From Nocardia jejuensis NBRC 103114 (GTDB lineage Bacteria > Actinomycetota > Actinomycetes > Mycobacteriales > Mycobacteriaceae): 64,000 bases of DNA. The stretch covers positions 1 through 64,000 of the forward strand of contig NZ_BDBU01000054.1 in assembly GCF_001613145.1 (NCBI RefSeq), given 5' to 3'. Of the stretch, positions 1 to 8,063 are shown piece by piece. A model generated the notes under the pieces. The model made no database searches, was not told the DNA's origin, and saw only the letters and a list, made by a program, of their open reading frames with translations. Every line of letters starts with the position of its first letter. Within the stretch, counting starts at the first letter, position 1. A program made the translations under genes and the position numbers.

Positions 1-232
1 GCCGCCCCCGTGCCGCGCCCGCGTGCCGCGGCCGTGCGTGGAGTGCTCGCCCGAGACCGCGCGGGAGCCTTACCCCGCGTCGATCCCGCGCGCGAACCTG
101 GGGTCGCGGTGCCGCGGGCCTTTCCTGCCATGGCACCCAGGCTAGCCGCAACCGCACCATACGGACCATCCGCAACACACGACCCAGGCATATCAGACAC
201 TGTGGGAATGCTTACGGCGACAGGCCGCCGGG
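1..232. other. No gene recognised
   Basis: I see no protein of a recognisable family on either strand here. The open frames present have the composition of GC-rich shadow frames. It may hold the 3' flank of a gene outside the window. Confidence 0.4.
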
Positions 233-258
233 ACCCTCGCATCGCACATCGCGAGGGT
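233..258 (-). terminator. Hairpin downstream of the TIGR03085-type gene
   Basis: An 8-bp perfect stem (ACCCTCGC at 233-240, GCGAGGGT at 251-258) encloses a 10-nt loop. It lies about 50 nt past the stop codon of the gene at 307-924. No U-run follows, as is common for actinobacterial terminators. Confidence 0.45.
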
Positions 259-306
259 GATCATCGCACAGCGGATGCCAGGTCGGCCGACTGCCGCCGG
301 CGCGGT

Positions 307-924
307 TCAGACGCTGCGATCGAGGGCGTACACCGTCTGCACGTCCTCGGGATCCCCGGTGGCCTCGAGCCGAACCTCGTTGCGGCCGAAGGCATGCAGC
401 AGCAGTTCCGACGGCGGGCCCGCCAGCACCACGGTGCGATCGCCGCCCTTGTGAGCGACGGCGTGTCGGCCGTCCGGCGTCGCGAGCGCGACGGTCACCG
501 GCGATTTGCGATAGGCCATGCGCGACAGGCCCGTCAGCACCTTCCAGAGCCGGTTCTCATCCGCGGCGGAGAGCACCCGCGGCTCCCAGCCGGGCTCGGC
601 TCGGCGTACGTCCTCGTGGTGCACGAACATCTCGGTGAGGTTCATCAGCGCATCGACCGGGCGCAGGTAGAACGGCGGACCGGTGCGCACGGTCTGGAGC
701 AGATCCGGGAACGGCCGCTGCGCCACCTTGCGCTGCACCTTCTCCAGATACGGCTCGAACGGCTTCAGCATGATGCCGGGCGCGGCGTCCGGGCGGCGTT
801 CGCGCACGACCAGATGGGCGGCCAAGTCGCGCACCGTCCATTCCCCGCACAGCGTCGACGCGTCCGGACCGGCCGCGACCATCGCCTGCACCAGGGCCTG
901 GCGTTCCCTCTGAGCCATACTCAT
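307..924 (-). CDS. TIGR03085-type metal-binding protein (maleylpyruvate isomerase N-terminal fold)
   Basis: A 205-aa protein of the DinB/mycothiol-dependent maleylpyruvate isomerase superfamily. The N-terminal helical bundle carries CGEWTVRDLAAHL (about residues 26-38) and a second His cluster, MFVHHEDVRR (about 99-108). These are the usual positions of the metal-binding histidines. Members are cytoplasmic and are thought to use mycothiol, the actinobacterial thiol, but no substrate can be assigned here. The start at 924 is preferred because a TAGGGT box sits 6 nt upstream, which fits a leaderless mRNA; a second ATG lies two codons later. It stands alone downstream of rnj on the same strand, with a terminator-like hairpin between them, so it is probably transcribed separately. 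Family assignment is fairly sure; function is unknown. Confidence 0.8.
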   Translation of the reverse strand: MSMAQRERQALVQAMVAAGPDASTLCGEWTVRDLAAHLVVRERRPDAAPGIMLKPFEPYLEKVQRKVAQRPFPDLLQTVRTGPPFYLRPVDALMNLTEMFVHHEDVRRAEPGWEPRVLSAADENRLWKVLTGLSRMAYRKSPVTVALATPDGRHAVAHKGGDRTVVLAGPPSELLLHAFGRNEVRLEATGDPEDVQTVYALDRSV

Positions 925-930
925 ACGGGC

Positions 931-936
931 ACCCTA
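931..936 (-). promoter_or_regulatory. -10 box (TAGGGT) of a leaderless promoter
   Basis: A TANNNT box with 6 nt between it and the ATG at 924, the spacing expected when transcription starts at the start codon. Confidence 0.5.
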
Positions 937-1243
937 ACCGCTTATCGGGGCCGCTGCATCGGCCCGACCGCGTAGGAAACACGCGGACGCGGCGAACCGA
1001 GCCGCATGAACTGCCGACCACACGAGCGGTAGCGGGCACTGCTTCGCGCGGGGCACACCTGCGAGAACCCCGACGGCAAATACACAGCGGTCGGCTGCCG
1101 AGTCGCAGTTCTGCGCCGGGTTCCCGACGGGTCCGGAGCGCACACAGAGCAGCGCACCAGGGCAAGCGGCCATCGAAAACGGCACCTCTACAGCCGGACC
1201 CGGGCGAACGCCGCCAACCGGAACCCCACACCCGCCTGAATCG
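937..1243. other. Intergenic stretch with no recognisable gene
   Basis: Lies between the TIGR03085-type gene and the hairpin downstream of rnj. I see no conserved protein, tRNA or repeat. It presumably holds the upstream promoter region of the gene at 307-924. Confidence 0.4.
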
Positions 1244-1283
1244 GCGAAATCCCCCGGCAGCCTCGGCCACCGGGGGATTTCGC
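1244..1283 (-). terminator. rnj terminator hairpin
   Basis: A 14-bp perfect stem (1244-1257 with 1270-1283, core AAATCCCCCGG/CCGGGGGATTT) and a 12-nt loop start 26 nt past the rnj stop codon. It probably ends the dapA-rnj transcript. There is no long U-run. Confidence 0.75.
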
Positions 1284-1308
1284 TCTCTACAACCGCGTCA
1301 GCGTCGGC

Positions 1309-3402
1309 TCAGACACCGATGACGGTGGGAACGATCATCGGGCGGCGACGGTACTTCTCCGCCACCCAGCGACCGACCGCACGGCGCACCGCCTGCGCGA
1401 TGCGATGGGTGTCGCTGATGCCCTCGCTCGCCAGGCGCTGCAGTTCGCTCTCGACGACCTCCTGCGCGCCGGTGAGCGCGTCCGGATCGTCGGAGAATCC
1501 GCGACCGACGACCTCCGGTGTGGTGACGGCCTTTCCGGTGGTCGAGTCGACGCCGACCACGATGGAGATGAAGCCGCCCTCGCCCAGCACCAGTCGATCC
1601 GACAGCGTGGACTCACCGACGTCGCCGACGGACAAGCCGTCCACGTAGACCTGGCCGACCGGCACCCGGCCGGTGATCGAGGCGATGCCGTCGACCAGAT
1701 CGACGACCACGCCGTTCTCGGCGAGGATGACCCGCTCCTCCGGCACGCCGGTCGCGACCGCGAGCGCGCCGTTGGCCCGCAGGTGCCGCCATTCGCCGTG
1801 CACCGGCATGGCATTGGTGGGCCGCACCGCGTTGTACAGGTACAGCAGCTCACCGGCCGAAGCATGGCCGGACACATGGACTTTCGCGTTCTGCTGGGTG
1901 ATGACGGTCGCGCCGACCCGGGCCAGCCCGTTCACCACGGTGAAGACCGCGTTCTCGTTGCCGGGAATCAGCGAGGAGGCCAGCACCACGAGATCGTCGG
2001 GGCGGATGTTGATCTGCCGGTGATCACCGCGGGCCATCCGCGACAGCGCCGAGAGCGGCTCGCCCTGCGATCCCGTCGAGATCAGGATCAGCTTGTGCAC
2101 CGGCAGGTTGGCGGCCTGATCGATGTCGACCACGAGGCCGTCCGGCAGATCGAGGTAGCCCAGATCCTGCGCGATCTGCATATTGCGGACCATCGAGCGC
2201 CCGACGAAGCAGATGCGGCGGTCGTATCGCTTGGCGATGTCCACCACCTGCTGGATGCGGTGCACGTGAGAAGCGAAGGAGGCCACGATGACTCGGCCCT
2301 TGGCCTTGCCGATCACATTGTCCAGCACCGGGCCGATCTCGCGCTCGGGCGTGACGAAGCCCGGCACCTCGGCATTGGTGGAGTCCACCAGGAACAGATC
2401 CACGCCCTCGTCACCGAGGCGGGAGAAACCGGCCAGGTCGGTGAGGCGGCCGTCGAGCGGCAGCTGATCGAGCTTGATGTCACCGGTGTGCAGCACCATG
2501 CCCGCGGGGGTGCGCACCGCGACCGCGAGCGCGTCCGGGATGGAGTGGTTGACCGCGAAGTACTCGCAATCGAACGGACCGTGCTGGGTGCGGTCACCCT
2601 CGATGACCTCGACCAGCTTCGGCTGCAGCCGGTGCTCCCGGCACTTGGCCGCCACCAGCGCGAGGGTGAACTTCGCACTCACGACCGGGATGTCGCGACG
2701 CAGGCGCAGCAGGAACGGCACCGCGCCGATGTGGTCCTCGTGGCCGTGGGTGAGGATGACCGCCTCGACATCGTCGATGCGATTCTCGATCGGGCCGAAG
2801 TCCGGCAGGATCAGGTCGACGCCGGGCTGCTGATCCTCGGGGAACAGCACGCCGCAGTCGATGATCAGCAACTTGCCGTCGTATTCGAAAACGGTCATGT
2901 TGCGGCCGATTTCGCTGATGCCGCCGAGCGCGAACACCCGCAGGCCGCCCTTCGGGGCCGGCGGCGGAGCGCCCAGCGCGAGCGGATCACGGCGCACCGG
3001 AGCCGAATTGTCGGAACGATCGTTGCGACCACCCTGGCGACCGCGGCCACCGCCACCGTTGCCGCCGCCACGACGCGAACGATCCTGGCGGCCACGCGAG
3101 GGCGCGTCGTCCTTGGACTTGGCGGGCTCGTCCTGCTGGGCGCTCTGCTGCGCGGCGGCCTTGGCACGCTCGGCGGAGCCGCCGCGGCCGCGGCCGGTGC
3201 GCTCCGGAGCAGCCTGTGCCGCAACGGGTTCCGGCTGTGCGGCGGGCTTGTCCGCGGGAGCTTCCCTGACGGGGGCCTCCTGGGCAGCGGGCTCCTTGGC
3301 GGGAGCCTTCTTCGGCGCGGCCTGCGCCGGAGCCGGTTCGGGAGCACCCGCGGCACGGGAGGCGGCGCGACGGCGGGGACGACGTTCGACGGGGTCGGTC
3401 AT
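1309..3402 (-). CDS. rnj: Ribonuclease J
   Basis: Metallo-beta-lactamase/beta-CASP ribonuclease with 5'-3' exonuclease and endonuclease activity in mRNA decay and rRNA maturation. The zinc motif HGHEDH is at residues 219-224 in VEAVILTHGHEDHIG, followed by the beta-CASP and C-terminal domains. The 697-aa length exceeds the roughly 560 aa usual for mycobacterial RNase J. The excess is a low-complexity N-terminal extension of about 150 residues. It is Ala/Pro/Glu-rich to about residue 65, then Arg/Gly-rich (about 100-130), and is probably disordered and able to bind RNA. The start codon overlaps the dapA stop by 4 nt (ATGA), so translation is probably coupled to dapA. The dapA-rnj pairing is conserved in Mycobacteriales. 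Assignment is secure. Confidence 0.97.
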   Translation of the reverse strand: MTDPVERRPRRRAASRAAGAPEPAPAQAAPKKAPAKEPAAQEAPVREAPADKPAAQPEPVAAQAAPERTGRGRGGSAERAKAAAQQSAQQDEPAKSKDDAPSRGRQDRSRRGGGNGGGGRGRQGGRNDRSDNSAPVRRDPLALGAPPPAPKGGLRVFALGGISEIGRNMTVFEYDGKLLIIDCGVLFPEDQQPGVDLILPDFGPIENRIDDVEAVILTHGHEDHIGAVPFLLRLRRDIPVVSAKFTLALVAAKCREHRLQPKLVEVIEGDRTQHGPFDCEYFAVNHSIPDALAVAVRTPAGMVLHTGDIKLDQLPLDGRLTDLAGFSRLGDEGVDLFLVDSTNAEVPGFVTPEREIGPVLDNVIGKAKGRVIVASFASHVHRIQQVVDIAKRYDRRICFVGRSMVRNMQIAQDLGYLDLPDGLVVDIDQAANLPVHKLILISTGSQGEPLSALSRMARGDHRQINIRPDDLVVLASSLIPGNENAVFTVVNGLARVGATVITQQNAKVHVSGHASAGELLYLYNAVRPTNAMPVHGEWRHLRANGALAVATGVPEERVILAENGVVVDLVDGIASITGRVPVGQVYVDGLSVGDVGESTLSDRLVLGEGGFISIVVGVDSTTGKAVTTPEVVGRGFSDDPDALTGAQEVVESELQRLASEGISDTHRIAQAVRRAVGRWVAEKYRRRPMIVPTVIGV

Positions 3403-4307
3403 GCAAGCACCCCCGCGGCGCGAAGGTCAACGGCCAGCTCGTCGAGCTGGTCGGCGGTGGGCATGAGTTGTGGCAAGCGTGGGTCTCCGGTCTCGATACC
3501 GAGCAGGCGCAAGGCCCCCTTGGTCATGGCGACTCCGCCCAGTCGGGCCATGGCCCGGTTGAGCGGAATCATGCTGACATTGATTTCACGGGCGCGCCGC
3601 ACGTCACCGGCGTGATACGCGTCGACGAGCGCGCGCAGCCGGTCCGGCACCAGGTGGCCGATGACACTGATGAATCCGACTGCCCCGATGGACAGCCACG
3701 GCAGGTTGAGCACGTCGTCGCCGGAGTAGAAGGCGAGTCCGGTCTCGGCGATCAGCTCGGCGCCGGCGTTCAGGTCGCCCTTGGCGTCCTTCACCGCGAC
3801 GATGCGCGGATGCTCCGCCAGCCGCCGAATGGTGTCAGTGGCGATGGGCACCACCGAGCGCGGCGGAATGTCGTAGAGCGTCACCGGCAAATCGGTGGCA
3901 TCGGCGACGGCCGTGAAGTGTGCGAGCAATCCGTCCTGGGACGGACGCGAGTAGTACGGGGTGACGACGAGCAGTCCGTGCGCGCCCGCGCGCTGCGCGT
4001 TGCGGGACAGTTCGATGCTGTGCGCGGTGTCATAGGTGCCGGCGCCCGCGATGACGGTGGCGCGGTCCCCGACGGCGTCCACGACGGCGCGCAGCAGGTC
4101 GAACTTCTCGGACTCGGTGGTGGTCGGCGATTCACCGGTGGTTCCGGAGATCGCGAGCAGATCCACTCCACCGTCGATCAGACGAGCGGCCAGCGCGACA
4201 CCGGCATCGACGTCGAGCTTGCCTTCGGCGGTAAAGGGGGTCACCATCGCGACACCAACTGTGCCGGACGCGCGCAGCTCGGTTCGCGTCGATTCACCAA
4301 TCGTCAT
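3399..4307 (-). CDS. dapA: 4-hydroxy-tetrahydrodipicolinate synthase
   Basis: Condenses pyruvate with aspartate semialdehyde, the first committed step of the diaminopimelate/lysine pathway, which supplies peptidoglycan cross-links. The 302-aa length is normal. The pyruvate-binding GTTGES is at 55-60, YDIPPRS with the catalytic Tyr at 145, and the Schiff-base Lys at 173 in VAVKDAKGDL. It is the first gene of a two-gene operon with rnj. A TAGCCT box 8 nt before the ATG suggests a leaderless or nearly leaderless mRNA. The next pathway gene in this window, dapB, lies 20 kb away, and thyX, often between them in relatives, is not seen here. Confidence 0.97.
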   Translation of the reverse strand: MTIGESTRTELRASGTVGVAMVTPFTAEGKLDVDAGVALAARLIDGGVDLLAISGTTGESPTTTESEKFDLLRAVVDAVGDRATVIAGAGTYDTAHSIELSRNAQRAGAHGLLVVTPYYSRPSQDGLLAHFTAVADATDLPVTLYDIPPRSVVPIATDTIRRLAEHPRIVAVKDAKGDLNAGAELIAETGLAFYSGDDVLNLPWLSIGAVGFISVIGHLVPDRLRALVDAYHAGDVRRAREINVSMIPLNRAMARLGGVAMTKGALRLLGIETGDPRLPQLMPTADQLDELAVDLRAAGVLA

Positions 4308-4315
4308 AGTCGGAA

Positions 4316-4321
4316 AGGCTA
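4316..4321 (-). promoter_or_regulatory. -10 box (TAGCCT) of the dapA-rnj promoter
   Basis: A TANNNT box 8 nt from the dapA ATG. It faces away from the gene at 4455, so the 147-bp gap holds divergent promoters. Confidence 0.5.
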
Positions 4322-4423
4322 CCGCGTCGCCGAATGGGGATTTGCATCGTTATACCCGAAGCGTGGCGTACGTGACGGCGATTTGTGGACCACGCCCGTA
4401 TATGACGGCAAATCTCTCCTTGA

Positions 4424-4456
4424 ATGACATCACTTATGACGCCACACTGATGTCAT
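4424..4456. promoter_or_regulatory. Inverted repeat (probable operator) over the start codon of the RHH gene
   Basis: ATGACATCA (4424-4432) and its exact reverse complement TGATGTCAT (4448-4456) are separated by 15 nt. The right arm runs into the ATG at 4455. Ribbon-helix-helix proteins usually bind such dyads and repress their own gene, so this is a plausible autoregulatory site. A weak -10-like CACACT (4443-4448) lies between the arms at leaderless spacing. Confidence 0.55.
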
Positions 4457-4910
4457 GAACCTAGATAAGTACACCGCCCAACTGCGCGAGAACCTGATCG
4501 CCGCCGCCGCGCTCGGCGATGAGAAGACCCAGTCGACCGCCGCCGCCCTGGCAGCGGCCACCGAGAACTCGGCGCGCCTGGTCCTGCTGGCGGCCCTGTC
4601 CGATCTCGCCACCGAGGTGAGCGCCGAGATCGGCGACCGCACGGTGCATGTCTCGATCGACGGCACCGACGCTCTCGTCGATGTCCGCAAGAGTGCCGGC
4701 GCCGCCCCCGAGGAGGACGAGCATCCGAGCTTCGAGGACATGACCGGCGACATCAGCCGCGTCACCCTGCGCCTGGTGGAGCAGATCAAGGCCCGGGCCG
4801 AGGACGCGGCCGCGCAGAGCGGGCAGTCGCTCAACTCCTGGCTCTCGACCGCGGTGCAGGGCGCGCTGCGCGATCAGATGAAGCGAAGCGCGCGCTGGGA
4901 CGCGCAGTAG
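4455..4910 (+). CDS. HicB-type ribbon-helix-helix protein
   Basis: A 151-aa protein whose last 50 residues (RVTLRLVEQIKARAEDAA, then SGQSLNSWL) match the ribbon-helix-helix DNA-binding domain of HicB/Arc-type antitoxins: a short beta strand, then two helices. Residues 1-80 are helical and Ala-rich and of unknown role. No HicA-like toxin or other small partner gene lies next to it, so it is more likely a stand-alone regulator than half of a toxin-antitoxin pair. In other actinobacteria similar proteins sit beside DUF4097 genes (recalled knowledge), but none is present here. No Shine-Dalgarno sequence precedes the ATG, and a perfect inverted repeat overlaps it, suggesting leaderless expression with self-repression. 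Confidence 0.75.
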   Translation: MNLDKYTAQLRENLIAAAALGDEKTQSTAAALAAATENSARLVLLAALSDLATEVSAEIGDRTVHVSIDGTDALVDVRKSAGAAPEEDEHPSFEDMTGDISRVTLRLVEQIKARAEDAAAQSGQSLNSWLSTAVQGALRDQMKRSARWDAQ

Positions 4911-4938
4911 CCGCCGGACAGTCAGGCGCTGGTACCTC

Positions 4939-6003
4939 TCAGTCGATGACACTGACCTGCCCGTCGGTGTCGATCTCGGTGCGCAGGTCGTGATCCGGGG
5001 CGTGCGCCAGCACCGTGGCCAGCACCCGCCGGCCGATGGGCAGCACGCGCACCGTCACCGATCCGGCGTTGGCCGCATCGAGCTCCCTTGTCGCCGCGTC
5101 GATCACACGCTTGCGCACCCATTCGGGCACACCCGCGAAACCACCGTCGTCCAGCAGCACCACCTCCACGCCGCGCGAGCGCGCGCCGCGGGCCGCGCCG
5201 CTGAGTTCGTCGGTGACCAGTTGGGGCGCGCGCAGGCCGTCCCGTAATTCGGCCTCGAGCAGGCGGCATTCCTCCCGTTCGGTGGCCGAGAGTTCCGCGC
5301 CCTCGGCGATGCGTTCCAGAATGGGACGCGCGACCCGGTCCAGGCGGGCGAGCTGGCGCCCGCGCTCGCTTTCGGCGGCGGCCATGGTGGCCTCGGCGGC
5401 GGCGCGCATCATGGCGTCCTCGCGCAGCAGCCGCAGCGTGCGCTGCATGGGTCGCATGACCGCGGTGAAGACCGAGATGGCCGCGACGGTGCCGACCGGC
5501 ACCAGCGAGCCGATCACCGCGCGCAGTTGCAGATGGTCCTCGAGGCCGGCCAGCAGCAACACTCCGGCGACCCCGACCACACCCACCCAGGCGGTCCGGA
5601 TCCGACCGCGCAGTACCAGCACGGCGAAGACATAGGAGGAGGCGAACGCCGACCACACCGACTGGTGCGTGCTGGCCGCCACCGGGTTCATCACCGTCAG
5701 CCCGGTCGCCACCGGCGGCGCGATCGCGGCGAAAAGCGCCACCGGGATCGGCAGCGGATCGACCGGCACCGCGAGCACCAGCGCTCCGGCGCTGAGCATC
5801 AGGCCCATGCCCAGCAGTGCCGCCCAGTGCGGGGCCTCACCGAAGTTGCGGGCCATGTAGAGCGCGATCGTGGCTTCGAGCATGAGCAGGAACAACCACG
5901 CCGCGTGTCCGCGCAGGCCCAGCAGATCACGCAGGCCGAAGCGCGAATCCAGTTCCGCCTCACTGCTTTTCATAGCGGGCATCCAATTGTCAACGTGAAC
6001 CAT
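4939..6003 (-). CDS. Membrane protein resembling a degenerate sensor kinase, third gene of a two-component operon
   Basis: About 354 aa, with six predicted membrane helices in residues 30-190, a cytoplasmic helical linker (about 195-250), and a C-terminal region that resembles a decayed histidine-kinase ATPase domain. DAATRELDAANAG looks like a relic N-box, but no DxGxG box or phospho-acceptor HD motif is visible. It overlaps the 3' end of the true kinase gene by 14 nt and lies in the same operon, so it probably partners or modulates that kinase. The start is uncertain: ATG at 6003, GTG at 6009 and ATG at 5982 are all possible. No function can be assigned from sequence. Confidence 0.75.
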   Translation of the reverse strand: MVHVDNWMPAMKSSEAELDSRFGLRDLLGLRGHAAWLFLLMLEATIALYMARNFGEAPHWAALLGMGLMLSAGALVLAVPVDPLPIPVALFAAIAPPVATGLTVMNPVAASTHQSVWSAFASSYVFAVLVLRGRIRTAWVGVVGVAGVLLLAGLEDHLQLRAVIGSLVPVGTVAAISVFTAVMRPMQRTLRLLREDAMMRAAAEATMAAAESERGRQLARLDRVARPILERIAEGAELSATEREECRLLEAELRDGLRAPQLVTDELSGAARGARSRGVEVVLLDDGGFAGVPEWVRKRVIDAATRELDAANAGSVTVRVLPIGRRVLATVLAHAPDHDLRTEIDTDGQVSVID

Positions 6004-7291
6004 CGCCACCCCAGACCAATGTGACGGTGGTCCCCTCCCCCGGCTGCGATTCCACGAAGGCCGAACCGCCGGCCAGCTGTCGCATCCGGCCCAGGATGCT
6101 CATGGAGATGCCGAGCCGGTCGGCCGAGACGGCCGCGAGATCGAATCCCGCACCGTCGTCGGCGAATACGATGCGAATACTGCCGGCGCTGACCGTCGCG
6201 GTGACCGCGCGCCGCACCTCACGAGCGGGCACCGCGGCATGGCGCAGGCTGTTGCGCACCGCCTCGGTGAGCGCGGCGGCGATGGTGCTGGCCGAATGCA
6301 CGGGCATGCGCAGATCGTCGAAGCCCGGCCAGGTCCGCGTCGCGAACCGGATGCTCGGATTGATCTCCTGGACCGCGGCGCGCAGGAACAGCACCGCCGA
6401 GCGGGCATCGAGCAGATCGGGATCGCGCTCGCTGCCGCGACATTCGTCGAGTTGTTCCAGGGTGCGTTCGGCTTGGCGCTGCAGTACGTCGGAGTGCGTT
6501 CCGGCGCGCGAGGCCTCGAGCAGCGTGGAGAGCACCGCGTCGTGGATCAGCGCGGCGAAGCGCGCGCGTTCCCGGTCGCGGGACTGCGCGGCCGCGGCCG
6601 CACCGGCCCGTCGGCTGGCAATGGCCGATTCCCGGTCCACGCGCGCGGCGGCTCCGGTGGCGGCGGTGCCGCACCAGACGAACAGCGCCGACAAGCCCAG
6701 TGCGCGAAGGAAATTCTCGATGATGGTCGCCGGGTGGATCTCCGCGACCGTATAGACGATCGCCAGCGCCGCCGAGGAGGTGGCCACCATCAGATAGGCG
6801 ACGGTGATCCGGGTCGGCCAGGCCAGCACCGCCGCGGTCACCGCCAGGGGCGTCACGCGGTAGGGCCACACCGTGGTGGCGTCCACCGTGTGCAGCTGCA
6901 GCGCGAGTGGGATGGTGGCCAGCGCGCCCAGGAAACACACTGCGGCACAACCGGATACGATCCGGATGGCGCGCGTCCCCGACACCGCCGAGACCACCGC
7001 GAGCACCGGGTAGCAGCCGAACGCCAGCAGCGTGGCCACCACCGTCCACCAGACCGGCGCGAGCCGGGACTGTTCGGCGATCTCGGGCAGTTCGGCGCAG
7101 CCGATCAGGACACCGGCGATACCCATCGAGATGCCCAGCCGCCGCATGATGCGGTCGTAGGCCGCGGTGTCCGGGCCCTCCGCCGCGGCCACCGACCACC
7201 CGCCGCGCAACCACTGTGAGAACTGGGTCAGGGCGGCGGGCACGGAACGCTCTCTCGGAGGTGCTGTGTCGAGGACGCGCGATGCGGTCAT
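5990..7291 (-). CDS. Sensor histidine kinase (NarL/LuxR-type partner)
   Basis: A 433-aa integral membrane kinase. About six hydrophobic helices span residues 50-210, followed by a dimerisation/phospho-acceptor segment with His250 in FAALIHDAVLSTL. The ATPase domain has an N-box (LTEAVRNSLRHA, Asn347), DDGAGFD at 378-384 and GISMSI at 394-399. It autophosphorylates and should pass phosphate to the response regulator directly upstream; the overlap with that gene is 4 nt (ATGA). There is no large periplasmic domain, so the signal is probably sensed within or at the membrane. Stimulus unknown. Confidence 0.9.
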   Translation of the reverse strand: MTASRVLDTAPPRERSVPAALTQFSQWLRGGWSVAAAEGPDTAAYDRIMRRLGISMGIAGVLIGCAELPEIAEQSRLAPVWWTVVATLLAFGCYPVLAVVSAVSGTRAIRIVSGCAAVCFLGALATIPLALQLHTVDATTVWPYRVTPLAVTAAVLAWPTRITVAYLMVATSSAALAIVYTVAEIHPATIIENFLRALGLSALFVWCGTAATGAAARVDRESAIASRRAGAAAAAQSRDRERARFAALIHDAVLSTLLEASRAGTHSDVLQRQAERTLEQLDECRGSERDPDLLDARSAVLFLRAAVQEINPSIRFATRTWPGFDDLRMPVHSASTIAAALTEAVRNSLRHAAVPAREVRRAVTATVSAGSIRIVFADDGAGFDLAAVSADRLGISMSILGRMRQLAGGSAFVESQPGEGTTVTLVWGGDGSR

Positions 7292-7968
7292 GCGCGCGGA
7301 TCACGCTCGGGGACAGGCAACCACCCGTCCTCGACGGCCCGCTTGTAGAGGTCGGTCTTGGTCGGAGCCGGCCGCCCGGCATCGGCGTACTTCTGCCTGA
7401 TGCGGCCCAGGTAGTCGTTGACGGTCTGCTCCGACAGGCCGGTCATGCGCGCCACCCGAGATGCCTTCTCCCCCGAGGCGTACAACTGCAGCACCTGCTG
7501 CTGACGCGGGCTGAGCCCGACGTTCGACAGCTGCGGGTCCCCGTCGATGGCGGCCGCCCAATCGGTGGTCACCACCTGTTCGCCCTGTGCGGCGCGGCGC
7601 ACGGCCTCCACCACGGTCGAGGCGTCCTCGGACTTGCGGACCACGCCCAGCACGCCCGCGCGGGCCGCGGCGCGAACCATGAACGGGTTGTCCGCGCCGG
7701 TGAACACCAGCACCTCGATGCCGCGCTCACGCAGCGCGTGCACATTGTCCTCCGGCGAGGAACCGTCGGCGAGCCGCAGATCCAGCACCACCAGATCCAG
7801 TCGCGGTCCCGCCGCGAGCAGTTCCGCGACCGTGCCCGCCGTGATCACCAATTCCAGATCGTCCTGCGGCGCCAACATGGCGGCCAGCCCGATCGCCACC
7901 GATTCGTGGTCCTCTACCAGCCCGATCCGGCGTATCTCCGAGTCGTTCGACTCCACGGCGGCCCTCAC
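7288..7968 (-). CDS. LuxR/NarL-family response regulator
   Basis: A 226-aa regulator with an N-terminal receiver (acidic D20, phospho-acceptor Asp63 in VVLDLRL, switch Thr in VLVFTGA, Lys in VRKSED) and a C-terminal LuxR helix-turn-helix (about 151-193, LSPRQQQVLQLYASGEKAS). It is the first gene of the operon RR-kinase-kinase-like protein. A GTG start preceded by a GA-rich Shine-Dalgarno is likely. The promoter would lie in the 95-bp gap before the MFS gene. Targets unknown; autoregulation is common in the family. Confidence 0.92.
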   Translation of the reverse strand: MRAAVESNDSEIRRIGLVEDHESVAIGLAAMLAPQDDLELVITAGTVAELLAAGPRLDLVVLDLRLADGSSPEDNVHALRERGIEVLVFTGADNPFMVRAAARAGVLGVVRKSEDASTVVEAVRRAAQGEQVVTTDWAAAIDGDPQLSNVGLSPRQQQVLQLYASGEKASRVARMTGLSEQTVNDYLGRIRQKYADAGRPAPTKTDLYKRAVEDGWLPVPERDPRA

Positions 7969-8063
7969 CTCTTCTCACACTCCCAGACACAATTCCCTCA
8001 GAGTATGACGGGCGATACGGCAGGACCGTCAGCCACCAGAATTCGGGGGGGACCGCCGCCCGG

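Noticed and set aside
1405..3615. A very long open frame on the plus strand opposite rnj
   Set aside because: It is antisense to a certain gene, has low-complexity Arg/His/Asp-rich translation and no family resemblance; GC-rich codon structure opens such frames.
4455..4910. A hicAB toxin-antitoxin pair
   Set aside because: Only the RHH/HicB-like half is present; no small HicA-like gene lies on either side.
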